DNA from: Strigamia acuminata
Lineage: Eukaryota > Arthropoda > Chilopoda > Geophilomorpha > Linotaeniidae
Length of the DNA stretch: 64,000 nucleotides
NCBI GenBank assembly: GCA_949358305.1
Contig: OX442324.1
Location: 7,353,601-7,417,600, forward strand
Direction of reading: 5' to 3'
Positions 1 through 10,268 of the stretch are shown in pieces; within the stretch, counting starts at the first letter, position 1; every line of letters starts with the position of its first letter. The notes beneath the pieces were generated by a model, which did no database searches, was not told the origin of the DNA, and saw nothing but the letters and a program-made list of their open reading frames with translations. The position numbers and the translations under genes were made by a program.

Positions 1-304
1 TGATTTACCTCAAACAGGTAAATAAGCTGTCAAAATGTTTTTATGCCATGAACAGGCAGAAAGAAATAAATCAAACATTAAATTTGGACTTTTTCCATGA
101 TGATAGTACACTTTTGGGAGTAATTAGGCTTGTGGAGGAATATTGTAAACAACTGTTGCTAGGTAAAAAATAGTTCCAAGCTCCAGGTTGAATTTTATCA
201 TTTGACATTCAATGATGTCATTTCATCATTTGAGATTCAATGATGTCATGACATCAGAACTTTGTTGACCAATATGACTGTCTTCCTGAAGACAACAATA
301 GTTT

Positions 305-375
305 GTGGTGGTGGTCCAGTGGTTAAGGCACTGGACTAGGAATCTTTCCACACAGGTTCAAATCCTGTTGTGTGT
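305..375 (+). repeat. tRNA-derived SINE-like sequence (internal Pol III promoter boxes)
   Basis: An A box (TGGTCCAGTGG, 312-322) and a perfect B box (GGTTCAAATCC, 355-365) are spaced as in a tRNA. A five-base-pair T arm with a seven-base loop forms at 352-368. The acceptor and anticodon stems do not pair, so this is a tRNA-derived repeat or pseudo-tRNA and not a working tRNA gene. Confidence 0.6.
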
Positions 376-432
376 GTGAAAGTTTTTTGCTTTTATTTTT
401 TATGTGTTTTTAGCAGTAATTTTAATGTTTGT

Positions 433-501
433 AATTTTATATTTGTTTTCAAAAAATTGTATTTTAATTAATTTTAATTTTTTGAAAACAAATATAAAAT
501 T
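433..501. repeat. 26-bp perfect inverted repeat (hairpin or palindrome)
   Basis: Arms at 433-458 and 476-501 are exact reverse complements, separated by a 17-base AT-rich spacer. It lies 58 bases after the tRNA-like unit. It may be the end of a foldback or MITE element, but I found no target-site duplication around it. Confidence 0.75.
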
Positions 502-563
502 CCGGTCAAAACGTTTCCGGTCAAAACACGAGTTTAAATACCCCTAGTGACCGGAAATGACGT

Positions 564-604
564 ATTTGCATAAATTCGGGAAATTATGCAAATGGTTGAC
601 GTCA
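564..604 (+). promoter_or_regulatory. octamer and CRE-like motif cluster
   Basis: ATTTGCAT (564-571), its reverse complement ATGCAAAT (586-593) and the palindrome TGACGTCA (597-604) lie within 41 bases. These match known POU-octamer and CREB/ATF sites. The cluster is upstream of the Copia-I LTR end and may be part of that LTR promoter. This is motif evidence only. Confidence 0.3.
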
Positions 605-605
605 T

Positions 606-912
606 CATTACGTTGATTCCGCAGAAACGGTAAAACTAGTATAGCTAGTTTTCCCGTAATAATCTGACGATTAATTATTGTAAGTACCAAAAACACTTTT
701 TATTATGTTATAAAATTATTAAACACTTTTGTGACCTCGTGGTCACCACATCCTGTTTTTAACTCGAGAGTGTCTTAGCCTCGAAGAATGTATTTGTTTT
801 ATACTGTTGTTCGTACATTAAAACATGGCGGACGCTTGTCGTGCTACAGCACCAGTTTAACCATTTGTCAACTTCTTTTCAACCGATGTTTTGGCCGGGA
901 AATCGCTTTATA
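606..912 (+). repeat. Copia-I 5' LTR, 3' portion (left boundary not found)
   Basis: The stretch directly precedes a perfect initiator-Met PBS, so it should be the end of a 5' LTR. It contains GTAAGT (680-685) followed by ATTAAA (718-723), and AACATGGCGGAC (822-833), which resembles motifs in the other copia LTRs here. No second LTR of this type was found, and the final bases before the PBS are TA rather than CA, so the boundaries are approximate. Confidence 0.4.
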
Positions 913-930
913 TGGTAGCAGAGGATGGTT
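913..930 (+). other. Copia-I primer-binding site, tRNA-iMet 3' end
   Basis: TGGTAGCAGAGGATGGTT is the exact complement of the 3' end of animal initiator-Met tRNA including CCA. The minus-strand primer for reverse transcription would anneal here. Confidence 0.85.
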
Positions 931-2000
931 TGCCGACGGCCCAACCAGTTGGTAAAGGATTTCCGACCATTTTCGAGACAATACGAAGCCAAGACGTCGC
1001 CCGACATTGCCGCAAACGCGAATCGATCGACGTGGACAGTTTAACTTCGCCAACAGGTTGGAAACACCAGGACAGTGCGTGCGGAACATTCAGCGGACAA
1101 TTGTGACTGTGAGCAGTGTCTTTTTGTTTAATTTTGGTGTGAAATAAACACCTTTTTGCGTCGTCGTTGTTGAAATTTTCTTCGGCGGCCATTTTGGATT
1201 TGGCAGCGAAGCCAACGCAGCCACGACGTGTACGAGCCGATACGGACGGATACACGCCTGCACGACGTGATTTCGCCGTGATATCGGTAGTTTTCAACGA
1301 AACGACGATTGTTTGTGCCGATACGACGGCTATTAGTATCGAAACGACGGATTTTCGCCCAGAAAAGGAGGGAAATCGCCGTGGGATTGTCGGAAGCGAG
1401 GATTTGTTCTCCGGCAGCCATTTTGTTGGATTTTTCATCGTGATTAGCGGTGAAAAACCATTTCAACGAATCTGTGTACGTGTAAGCCAGCGTATTCAAC
1501 CGTATTTAACGAGAAGAACCGTGATTCACACCCCGGCGTGGAATCACGAAGGCGCGTACGTGCGCAACGACGATTTTGATCGTTTTTCCCCACTTTGGCA
1601 CGGAAGAGTGCAGGTGGAAGACACGTCAGCCCCATTTCCGTGTGGATACAACGTGAAGCTGACGTTCAACGCATCATGAGAACCAATTGGCCGACTTCAC
1701 ATCACAAGTGTGTTTATTTATTGATTTTTTTGTGAAACTTTGTTAGTTTGTAAGGATTTTGTTTGGTTCCCTATTAGTATCGGCGCTACCCTTTGTCCAT
1801 TCGGGCACGTAGCGCTGTATTCTTGGCTGATTCTACTTCACGGCCACCCAACCAATCCCGCGGCCCCAGGTGGCACAAACGGAAGAGTTGGGGGAGTGTC
1901 AGTTAAGGTTTGATCGCCGCTCTTGTAGCGGTTTGCCCACGGGTTGTGAGCGATAACGCCCCCTGGGGGTCATCCTCAGCTTTCTTACGATTTGTTCTTG
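931..2000 (+). other. Copia-I untranslated leader (gag missing)
   Basis: This is a long leader of about 1 kb, rich in ACGA and CGATT motifs like the leaders of Copia-B and Copia-J. It contains an open frame of 170 codons at 1167-1679 that resembles nothing I know and is probably incidental. The leader ends near 2000, where the U5 end of a gypsy LTR begins, so the Copia-I gag-pol is lost here. Confidence 0.55.
1771..1907 (+). promoter_or_regulatory. structured leader RNA element, Copia-I version
   Basis: Paired segments: 1783-1789 with 1809-1815 (7 bp); a small hairpin 1795-1798 with 1803-1806; an outer stem 1822-1830 with 1899-1907 (9 bp, two G-U); an inner stem 1843-1848 with 1869-1874; and 1847-1852 with 1887-1892. 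The last two interleave, giving an H-type pseudoknot topology. The same folds with different bases occur in Copia-J at 52713-52838. Conserved unpaired blocks are TTAGTATCGG and CCCGCGGCCCCAGG. The role is unknown; packaging, dimerisation and internal ribosome entry are all possible. Confidence 0.65.
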
Positions 2001-2092
2001 GATTTGTTCTATATTGAATCAATAAATCAGTCTAGTTTAGACAATCATCTTGATCGGTTGTCTTTAACATTCTCACATGGCGCAGTCGACAT
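2001..2092 (+). mobile_element. Gypsy-O: LTR U5 end and tRNA-Ser-like PBS
   Basis: An LTR-like end with AATAAA near 2020 and a final ACA at 2077 is followed directly by TGGCGCAGTCGACAT (2078-2092), similar to the tRNA-Ser PBS of 17.6/297-type gypsy elements. The LTR is truncated on its left against the Copia-I leader. The element continues after the Copia-A insertion. Confidence 0.45.
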
Positions 2093-2258
2093 AAAAAGAC
2101 TTTGGGGAAGGTGAAAATAGTTGAAACAGTTGGAAGTTGATGACGGCGATTTGGATGAAGAGCGCGTGGGCTTAACATTTTCGAATATCGAGTTGCGGAG
2201 AAATTTGGAGACGGAGACGAAGGAGACGACGCGCGTTACACATGGAATACGTCCAGAT
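2093..2258 (+). other. Gypsy-O 5' untranslated region, interrupted by Copia-A
   Basis: This GA-rich stretch follows the PBS. It has no ATG-initiated open frame of useful length. It ends with CAGAT (2254-2258), which is repeated at 8046-8050 as the Copia-A target-site duplication, and continues at 8051. Confidence 0.45.
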
Positions 2259-2567
2259 TGATGAGATATCATATGTATTTATTGCCTATTGTATGCGTGT
2301 ATATATATTCATGTCGTATTATCATGTTGTTCGATATTAATGCTTGTATTTGGCCAGCGTGAATGATCGCGGCATTTGTTTACATGTAGTCTTTATATGA
2401 TGCCCACAGGTGGCTCTCATTGTAAGAGGTCACATGACCAATGAATAAACCTTACTTGATGTTTTGTTTCTCACCTGAGAAGATGATGTGTCTTTTTCTC
2501 CACAACTGATGTTTTTCCCAGCCACTGTTCACACAAGTTTACAGATGTTTTACAACAACACACAACA
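2259..2567 (+). repeat. Copia-A 5' LTR
   Basis: 309 bp, beginning TG and ending CA. It carries a TATA-like TTTATATG (2392-2399), GTAAGA (2422-2427) and AATAAA (2444-2449). The third base is A here but T in the second duplicate and in the 3' LTR. Confidence 0.93.
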
Positions 2568-2568
2568 A

Positions 2569-2579
2569 GGTTATGGGCC
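2569..2579 (+). other. Copia-A primer-binding site, internal initiator-Met tRNA type
   Basis: GGTTATGGGCC is complementary to the anticodon stem-loop of initiator-Met tRNA and not to its 3' end. This is the half-tRNA priming mode known for Drosophila copia. It starts two bases after the LTR. Confidence 0.75.
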
Positions 2580-3279
2580 ACATACAACGTGGGAAAAACG
2601 CCCAGAGTGATTACAAACATTTCAAGTCAATTAGAGGTGAAAAAAACGCATTTTCCTCTAATTATTCAAAATGGCGGCGCCCATGATGAATGTCACCAGC
2701 CTGTGTTTGTGCCAAGGATCCACGGTTTTAGAAGCGACTGTTGACCATCAAGCAACGCAGGAACACTAATTGGGTTCGGACATTATTGAACATTTCATTA
2801 ATAAGTTTGCTTTTCCATTTTTCGGACGATTTTTCCGGATATCGCGAGGTGCGATACGTATCATCGACGTGGCGTTAATTTTCGTCGAGAAAACGACTCA
2901 ACGAGAAATACGTGAGGACGACGACTCTCGACAACCACACGGGAAGTGTGAACGAGTTATAAACGGAAAGGAACTGCAAAAAACCAGGGAAATTGAATGA
3001 ACGAGTTTTTCGAGACAAAAAACGACATTAAAACGAGGAAAAGTCAACACAAGAAGACTAGAACTTTTGTTTATGATCGATATTAGTATTTGTTTTGAAT
3101 ATATTGTGAATATATTATTTAGATTAGTGCTGTGTTAGGATTTCATACTAACTTAACTATAAAGAGCGCACTAACCTCATGAAATTGCACATTTTTTCAT
3201 GAGTAACAGTGAGAGAAGTGTTTTTGCTGAAAAAGTGTGTGTGTGCGTAATTTGACGAATTCTTTTTCCTTAAAACACA
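2580..3279 (+). other. Copia-A untranslated leader
   Basis: 700 bases between PBS and gag ATG. It contains AAAATGGCGGCG near 2668 and a 76-codon open frame at 2770-3000 with no recognisable similarity. I did not find the folded leader element seen in Copia-I, B and J. Confidence 0.6.
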
Positions 3280-4710
3280 ATGGATACGGACAAACCGGAA
3301 AGGAAAATAACACTTTTGAACAGAACAAACTATGACAGCTGGAAGCAGCAAATCAAAGTGCTTTTGATGCATCACGGATGCTGGGCTTTCACGGATGGAA
3401 CAGAAGAGGCGTTGGCACCTGGAGCATCGTGGCGGGACCGCTCGGATTTCAAATTACGACAAGGAAGGGCGTTCAGCTTGATTTACTACTCGATAGAGTA
3501 GCAGTATCACGAATTGCTCAGCGGGATTGACGACGCCAAGAAAGCTTGGGACACACTAAAGGCCAACTTTGAACCTGTTTCGAGAGCGAGGATAATTCGT
3601 TTGTTAAACGAATTCTTTAGTCTAAAGTATGACCCGACGACGGAAACAATAGGAGTTTTCGCAGCAAAGATACGCAATGCCGCGAAGAAACTCGCCGACG
3701 TCAAACACCAGTTAGATAACCTGTATCAGGCATTCCAACTCATTCGGTATCTGCCACAGGAATACCAGTCGATTGTCCAGAGCATTTACCGATGGGAAGA
3801 CAAGGATTTCACGTTGGAAAAGGTGGAAGCGGAATTGGTCGCCGAGGAGGGCAGACTCGCGCAACAACGCAGAGATTCGGGCCAGGGGCCAATTGTGGAT
3901 GCTTTTAGCATGGGGACGAGCTCCACCAACACCAAAAACAACGACAATTCGCCACAGCAAGGAAACAGTAGCCAAAACACTCGTGGATTTGCGAGCGGAC
4001 AAAAAGGTGGCCGATCGAATTACCGAGGCGGCAAAAATTCGAGGAATTTTCGGGTAAACACGACCGGATCAACGGGACGTGGGCCGTGTTTTCGGTGCAA
4101 TCAACCAGGGCACTGGGCGAGAGACTGCACAACACAATTACCGTCAAACAACAGCTTGAACACGAATACTGCGGAAGAATTGGACACTAATATGTTCGAT
4201 GTCGGTTTTCTCACCGAGTTGAGCGAGGAAGAGATGTTGCAGTGCAGTGCAGCCAACAGCTGTTGGATCTACGACACCGGGGCCACTGGACATTTCTGTA
4301 AAGACAGGAACCAATTTTTCAACTTCAAAGAAACCACAGGAACAATAAGCCAAGCGGATGAGAAAACTTTAATTCAGATTCAAGGCGTAGGAGACGTCTG
4401 CGTGATGTGTTTGGTTGGAACTGAGACAATTCCGATCACATTGAAGAAAGTTTATTATGCGCCGGACTTACGAAGGAATTTACTATCGGGACCGTGCATT
4501 GGCGAAGCACGATGCAAAGTCGCCGTTGGCTCGGGACTGGTCAAAATATACGATCCTCAGTGGAAAAGGCAGTTGATGGAAGGCGTGAAGAAGGATCGAT
4601 TATATTACATCAAACTGAGCAACCAGAAGCCCGATTTTGAGAAGTTAAAACAAAAGCAAAACAACAAAGCCAACATTAGCGAGCCAAAACAACAGGGATC
4701 AGCCAGCTGA
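3280..4710 (+). pseudogene. Copia-A gag and protease region (one in-frame TAG, ends at TGA)
   Basis: The ATG at 3280 has a good context (ACACAATGG). The first 73 codons are the start of a copia Gag (DUF4219/UBN2 type, with the motif NYDSWK), then TAG interrupts at 3499-3501. The same frame continues through the rest of the capsid domain, a CCHC zinc knuckle at 4087-4128 (C-x2-C-x4-H-x4-C) and the protease active site Asp-Thr-Gly at 4273-4281. A TGA at 4708-4710 ends it. Both stops are in phase with the downstream pol frame, so the ancestral product was one Gag-Pol chain. Both stops are also in the second duplicate, so they predate the duplication. Readthrough cannot be excluded, but decay is simpler. 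Confidence 0.88.
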
Positions 4711-7707
4711 ACTAAGAGCGCATCTAATCCAGAGGAAGCAAGACTTTGGCATGAGCGGCTGGGACACATCTATTTTCCAAGCGTGCAAGAGATGAGCAAA
4801 CGAGGTGCAGTAATTGGACTGCCAATTCTGGATGTGCCAATCACACACCGCGATGTTTGCACATTAGCCAAGAAGAAAGCGGTTTCTCATAAGTCATTGT
4901 CAGGAATTAGATCAAAGGAACCACTGGAATTGTTACACATGGATGTATGTGGAGCTTTTGGCACGCCAACACTTTCGGGAAATAGGTATTTCCTTACCAT
5001 TACGGACAACTTCTCTCGTTATTCTACAGTTTACCTCATGAAAAAGAAGGATGAAGTATTTGAGATTTTTCAAAAACATGCGAAACGGATAGAAAGATTA
5101 TTGGAAAAATCAATTTTAGCCATTTGCACGGACAATGGTATGGAGTTCTGCTCAAACAAGTTCGGACAGTACCTTGAAGAACAAGGAATCGCCCATGAGA
5201 GGACAAATGCGTATACACCCGCCCAGAACGGCGTTTCCGAAAGATTGAACCAGACATTAGCAAATGGGATGCGAGCACTTGTCTACGATGCTGGCTTGGA
5301 ACATCGATTCTGGGGAGAAGCCATCTTGACTCTCAACTACCTCAGAAATAGGATCGCCAAGCTGAATTCGGACAAAACGCCGATGGAGTTGTACTACGGA
5401 CGCAAACCATCGCTCAGACATTTAAGAAAATTCGGGAGTTTATGCTTTGTGCAGAAAAGGATTCGAGATGGTAAAATCGACAACAAGAGTTTGCATGGCA
5501 TTATGCTCGGATATTCAAGAATCACGAAGGGATATAGAGTCTGGCTGCCGGAATTTTCGAAAGTAATCGAAACAAGTGATGTCAAATTCGTAGAAAGCAG
5601 GCGCGGAGTTGAAGGCGTGCTGGGTCTACCAGAGAAGTACACAACATACATCGATAATTTGGACGACAATTTAGATAATGACAACGATCGCCAATATTAT
5701 TCCAATGAAGACGTGAGGCCACCGCTACCCCCGCCAGTACCAATTAAGAAGAAAGAAGACCCACAACTGGAATTACCTCAAGTGAAACTGAAGTTTAGAT
5801 TGCCAGAAGAAAAACTTCGAGCAAACCCGCGAAGAGTCGAACCACAAGCGAGGGCAGAAGTTCCAGACCCAATACGGACAATACCACCTCTTGTATGGAA
5901 GAAGACAGAGAAGGTCAGACCAACTGGACAAAAGGACATCGAGTACACGATTGAGGGATACGACAAACCCAAGTTACGCTCAATACCTGATGTGAAGCGT
6001 TACTGTGCCGACCACAATCTTCGTGTACCTGAGCACCTTTTTGAGGATAAAAGGAAGAAGAAGCCTTCCGAATCAAGCGCAGCAGCAGACGATTTAAGCT
6101 TTGATTTGGAAGCAAATCACATTGAAGTCTACTTACCTGTAAGTTATGAAGAGATAGCGACTTTACCAGAAAAGAATGAATGGCGCCAAGCAATGAACGA
6201 TGAGGTTGACACCATGCATGAGCGTGAGGTTTGGGAATTAGTTCCACCACCACCCAACACTAAGATAGTAGGATGCAGATGGGTTTATACCACCAAACAG
6301 AACGAGGAAGGGGAAATCGCACGTTACAAGGCGAGGCTTGTTGCACAAGGTTTTTCTCAAGTCTACGGCGAGTCGTACGAGGAGATCTTTTCACCCGTGG
6401 TAGACTTTTCCATCGTACGCTTCATGTTCACGCTACTCGTTTGTATGCTGAAGTGGTCGTACATTCAAGCAGATGTTAAATGTGCGTATCTTTACGCAAA
6501 ATTGCACAAAACTGTCTACATGCGTCAGCCAAAAGGTTTCATCTCTAAAGGCAAGGAAAACTATGTCTGCAGGCTCCTCCGAGCCATATATGGATTACAC
6601 CAATCTGGAAGAGAATGGGGTATAGAACTGGAGGAGACTCTATTGAAACTAGGGCTAGAACACGTGAATTGGTGCAATTGCGTTTATAAGTACGGAGATA
6701 TTGCGTATCTAATCGTCTACGTTGACGATATCGTTGTCTTTGGTAAGCAGTACGAAGATGCGATGAAAATACTCAATATGATCGGAACGCAATTTGACTT
6801 AGTGATCCTCGGACAAACAAAGAAGTTGTTAGGAGTCGAATTTCATTCGTATAAACAACAATTAGTTCTTCATCAAAGATCATACGTCAACAAAGTATTG
6901 TTGAAGTTTAAGAACCACTTGGAACATGTGAAAATTCGATCTCAACCAATGACAAAAGCAACTATCCTCACAAAACAAGATTGTCCGAACACGATCGATG
7001 AATTCAGAATTATAGAAGGAATTCCCTATCGAAGTTTACTTGGATGTTTGGCATTCATCGCATCGAGGACAAGGCCTGATATGACTTATGCAGTCAACAT
7101 CTTAAGTCAATTTCAATCGAATCCAGGGTGGGATCACTGGATTGCATTACTGGACTTGCTCAGTTATGTGAGAACGACAAAGAACCACGGATTAATGTTG
7201 TTCCCGAATGATCGGATCGAAGTCATTGGATACAGCGACTCCAATTATGCGAACAATAGAGACGACCGAATCTCCGTTGGAGGAACACTAGTAACACTGG
7301 GCAGCACACCCATTTACTGGAGAACCTTCAAACAACCGAACGTGATACTATCGACCATGGAGGCTGAATATGTAGCCCTTACAGAGACCGTTAAGGACTA
7401 CAATTGGATTGTTCGTGTTCTGCACGAGATTTTTCCTGAATTAGCAGATAGATTCTCTCATCACGTCATGTGCGATAACATTTCAACAGTAGACTTTACA
7501 AAATTTTGTGTTGAAAATAGAAAAACAAAGCACATTGATATCCGTTACCACTTTATAAGGGAGCTTGTAAAAAGAGATAAACTCCAAATTGTCCACGTGG
7601 GCACGAAGTCCAATTATGCAGACATTTTTACGAAGTCAGTTGACAAAGCTGACTTAGTGAAATTTTGTGATCGTTTCTTGATTGATTTAAGCGTTCTACG
7701 TGCTTGA
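4711..7707 (+). pseudogene. Copia-A pol: integrase, reverse transcriptase, RNase H
   Basis: Continues in the same frame after the TGA. Order: a GAG-pre-integrase segment (WHERLGH, about 4750), the integrase core with Asp in HMDVCG, Asp in TDNGMEF (5128 on) and Glu in SERLNQ; a proline-rich linker (about 5720-6080); a copia reverse transcriptase with KARLVAQGF and the active-site YVDD at 6718-6729; then RNase H with YSDSNY, STMEAEY (7351-7371) and a C-terminal KTKHIDIRYHF block. The stop at 7705-7707 is about 30 bases before the 3' LTR. The total frame length from 3280 is about 1475 codons, normal for a copia element. No start codon is expected here because it would be cut from a polyprotein. 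Confidence 0.92.
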
Positions 7708-7737
7708 TACAAAGCAAGATAATACGAGGGGGCCGAT

Positions 7738-8045
7738 TGTTGAGATCTCATATGTATTTATTGCCTATTGTATGCGTGTATATATATTCATGTCGTATTA
7801 TCATGTTGTTTGATATTAATGCTTGTATTTGGCCAGCGGAATGATCGCGGCATTTGTTTACATGTAGTCTTTATATGATGCCCACAGGTGGCTCTCATTG
7901 TAAGAGGTCACATGACCAATAAATAAACCTTACTTGATGTTTTGTTTCTCACCTGAGAAGATGATTTGTCTTTTTCTCCACAACTGATGTTTTTCCCAGC
8001 CACTGTTCACACAAGTTTACAGATGTTTTACAACAACACACAACA
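7738..8045 (+). repeat. Copia-A 3' LTR
   Basis: 308 bp, preceded by the polypurine tract at 7726-7737. It differs from the 5' LTR by a few substitutions and one deleted base (GCGTGAATG versus GCGGAATG). It is followed by the CAGAT duplication. Confidence 0.93.
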
Positions 8046-8182
8046 CAGATAACGTTCGAATTGGAGACGGATACGTATAAAAGCAGTTGAAAAGTTGTTG
8101 GTGATCATTGTTGGTGGTTGACGAGATCGGGGATTGTTGTTGGAAACTTTTGGGAGATTTTTTGAAACACGTGGCGGACGCA

Positions 8183-8689
8183 ATGGCGGAAAATTTGGCG
8201 GTAATTTTGCAAGGATGTCGTTCGTCGCTCTTGTCTGTCGTTGAGGACGTTTTGAACGTGTTTACGGTGACAATTCTGAAAGGAGAGATCGATAGGCGTG
8301 GTTTGGAATCGACGAGCAACTTGAAACAGGACTTGATGACGGTATTATTGCAAAATAACAAGGAGATAGTGGCGTTGGAGGCGGCGGAAGCAGAAAGAAT
8401 TGCGGCGGAGAAGTTGGTGGAAGACGACGCGGAGATCGTAGAGAAAACATCAGCGGAGGAATTGGCGGCGCGAAGGCTGGCGAAAGAAAGGTGGGAGGCG
8501 GAGAAATTGGAAGCGGAGGAGGCGGCACATCCGGCCGGCGGAAGTGGAGCTTTGTCCACTGAATTGATGGTTTTTCAAATGGCCGAGATGATGAAGATGT
8601 TGATGCGGGACAAATCGGAGACGGCGGCGCGTAATGCGGAGGCGGAGGCGCACAATGCGGAGAAGGAGACGCCTGTTAGTCGTTGGTGA
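8183..8689 (+). pseudogene. Gypsy-O gag N-terminal fragment, coiled-coil rich
   Basis: ATG at 8183 (GCAATGG context) opens 168 codons; the same frame is open upstream to 8108 without an earlier ATG. The protein is rich in Glu, Ala and Lys with heptad-like spacing in the second half, so a coiled coil is likely. It has no zinc knuckle and matches no Gag domain that I know. Its place about 310 bases after a tRNA-Ser-like PBS, once Copia-A is discounted, suggests the start of a gypsy gag. It stops at the edge of the Copia-F LTR, so it is probably truncated. Confidence 0.4.
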
Positions 8690-8807
8690 AGATGACATCT
8701 CGCGGAAAGAACCGAAGACGAGACAAAACTTACTTTGTGCACAAAACCGCACAAAAGCGTCGGCCATCTTTATTCATACGTGAATAAGTGATAAGTGATG
8801 AATATAT
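8690..8807 (-). repeat. Copia-F 3' LTR, outer segment
   Basis: This segment, with 12636-12903 and 19161-19254, makes an LTR of about 460 bp on the minus strand, split by Gypsy-C and Copia-E. It holds AATAAAGATGGC on the minus strand (8763-8774), as does the Copia-G LTR at 61683-61694. The exact outer end is uncertain. Confidence 0.5.
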
Positions 8808-9300
8808 TGTTACGTGGCTAAATGGGGATTGATTTAGTCCTACGTGACATGAATTCACTCAAGAATGACACAGGGTTTTATATGTAAAATGCCTGTTGGC
8901 TTTATTGTTCAAAGTCGGACATTTACTAATGTAAATGTTCGGTCATCAGCTCTTATTACATTTGTTCATTTATTAAACCTAAAACACATAAATGGTTCAT
9001 TCAAATCAAATAAGGATGATGCTGTTGTTTATTCAATTCAGTTTAGGAAACCTAGTCCTGCCTGACCGTCAACCGGCTGGCAGTAGTAGGTGAAGGTAAC
9101 AGTTTGAGACTCAAAAGAGATCTGAGCTCTCTGGCTTAATCAACTCACTAAGTAAACTCCTATTCCCCCTATTAACTAAGTTGAACGGTCTGTGCATCTA
9201 ATTAGGTGCACAGCGCCGTCTAGTGAGAATTCATTGCATTAAATGCCTAAACAGAGCGAGCAGAGCCAGCCGATACACGGTACGGCTCTACCGCGTAACA
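8808..9300 (-). repeat. Gypsy-C 3' LTR
   Basis: 493 bp, reading TGTTACGTGG at the left end and CGCGTAACA at the right end. Next to it, 9301-9312 is the polypurine tract (AAAGGGGGGGGC on the minus strand). Confidence 0.92.
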
Positions 9301-10268
9301 GCCCCCCCCTTTAATTTTTTCGGTATCGATTTTATGCTTATACACTTGAACTCTTCCCAAATCCTTGTCAGAAACAGCAAATCTGTCTTGATTCTTTTGA
9401 AGAAGTTGTCGCATTTGCTCTTGTTGGTCTTTATTCATTTTGTCTTTTGCTATTGAGGCGTCAAAGTCAAAACAGTGTACCTGTTTTTCATCAAACACCC
9501 CAACATCAACCACATAATAAGCTTTTGCGATTGCTGACTTCTCCTTCAGAAAGACTGTCTTCTTGGTTGGGTTAGCCACTCGAATGATGCCTTTGCCATT
9601 CTTGAAATCTGTCAAAGTTTTACAACCTATCACAGCAAATCTATCAGTAACATTATGCAATGGTTGCACAAACATGTCCAATGTTATTGCTTTATTCAAA
9701 TAGATGGGAACAATGCATTCGTGCATTGGTGGTATAGTGATGTTTTTCATTACCCTCGCAACATAATTCTGATCAACAAAAGTTTTATTCATTGGAAATG
9801 ACACTTCCTTTCCACTAGTTCGGCCCACAAAGATTTTTTGTTTGTCGTAGTCTAACACACACTTCGCGAACAGCATGAATGGGTCACTTAGCAGTAATTC
9901 ATAATGAAATCCTTTAACAATCAGGACCTCGATCCTGTATGTTAATTCACCAATTGTAATGTTCATCTTGGTTTTTCCTATTGGAGTCACAAGTTCTCCG
10001 CTTACCCCTTGTAATCGTATATTTGGGCTTGGCGGGTACTTCAACTGTAAAGCTTCAGCAAGCTCTTCGCTGATAACATTGCGTTTTCCTCCAGTGTCCA
10101 TAACTGCCTTGACTTCCATGTTGTTCACTATTACTGGAATTTCCAATAGAGATTCTGAAATGTTCATATTGACTACGATTATCTTTTCTTTTCTACTTTT
10201 TCTTTTCTTCTTTGGATGACAACATCTTCCTTGTTGATGGTGACATCTTCTTTGTGGCCGACCCACTA
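9247..10268 (-). CDS. Gypsy-C aspartic protease, -1 frame relative to gag
   Basis: About 340 codons on the minus strand that run into the 3' LTR. The protease active site is Asp-Thr-Gly in VMDTGGKRNVIS (near 10100), followed by the conserved hydrophobic-Gly region GFHYELLLSDPF. The C-terminal part (FAVSDKDLGRV, then HKIDTE) is the beginning of a gypsy reverse transcriptase, after which the frame enters the LTR and ends. The frame is -1 to gag and overlaps its stop codon. GGAAAAC at 10269-10275, immediately before the gag TAG, is a candidate slip site. No ATG lies at its start, which fits expression by frameshifting as Gag-Pro. Confidence 0.8.

Larger units (their letters stand above)
2259..8045 (+). 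mobile_element. Copia-A, full-length Ty1/copia retrotransposon
   Basis: Full element of 5.8 kb with LTRs at both ends, a five-base target-site duplication (CAGAT at 2254-2258 and 8046-8050), a PBS, one long Gag-Pol frame and a polypurine tract (PPT; GAGGGGGCCGAT) just before the 3' LTR. About six differences separate its two LTRs (about 2 percent), so it is not a very recent insertion. It is inserted in the Gypsy-O 5' region. Confidence 0.95.

Noticed and set aside
305-375. functional tRNA gene
   Set aside because: Only the A box, B box and T arm are intact. Acceptor and anticodon stems do not pair, so it is a tRNA-derived repeat.
1167-1679. 170-codon open frame in the Copia-I leader (also at 22446-22958)
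   Set aside because: It lies between PBS and the position of gag, has no recognisable domain, and overlaps other open frames on the opposite strand. Long chance frames are expected in this CGA-rich leader.
1771-1907. known self-cleaving ribozyme (hammerhead, twister or HDV-like)
   Set aside because: No hammerhead core (CUGANGA with GAAA) is present, and I could not fit the conserved bases to the twister or HDV patterns that I know. I kept it as an unassigned structured RNA.
3280-7707. alternative genetic code with reassigned stops
   Set aside because: TAG and TGA in Copia-A and TAA in Copia-E would all need reassignment, while the same genome uses all three as proper ends of intact frames (Copia-J, Copia-B, Copia-G).
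8017-8559. 180-codon minus-strand frame opposite the Gypsy-O gag fragment
   Set aside because: Ser/Ala-rich complement of a Glu/Ala-rich frame; a shadow, and it overlaps the Copia-A 3' LTR.
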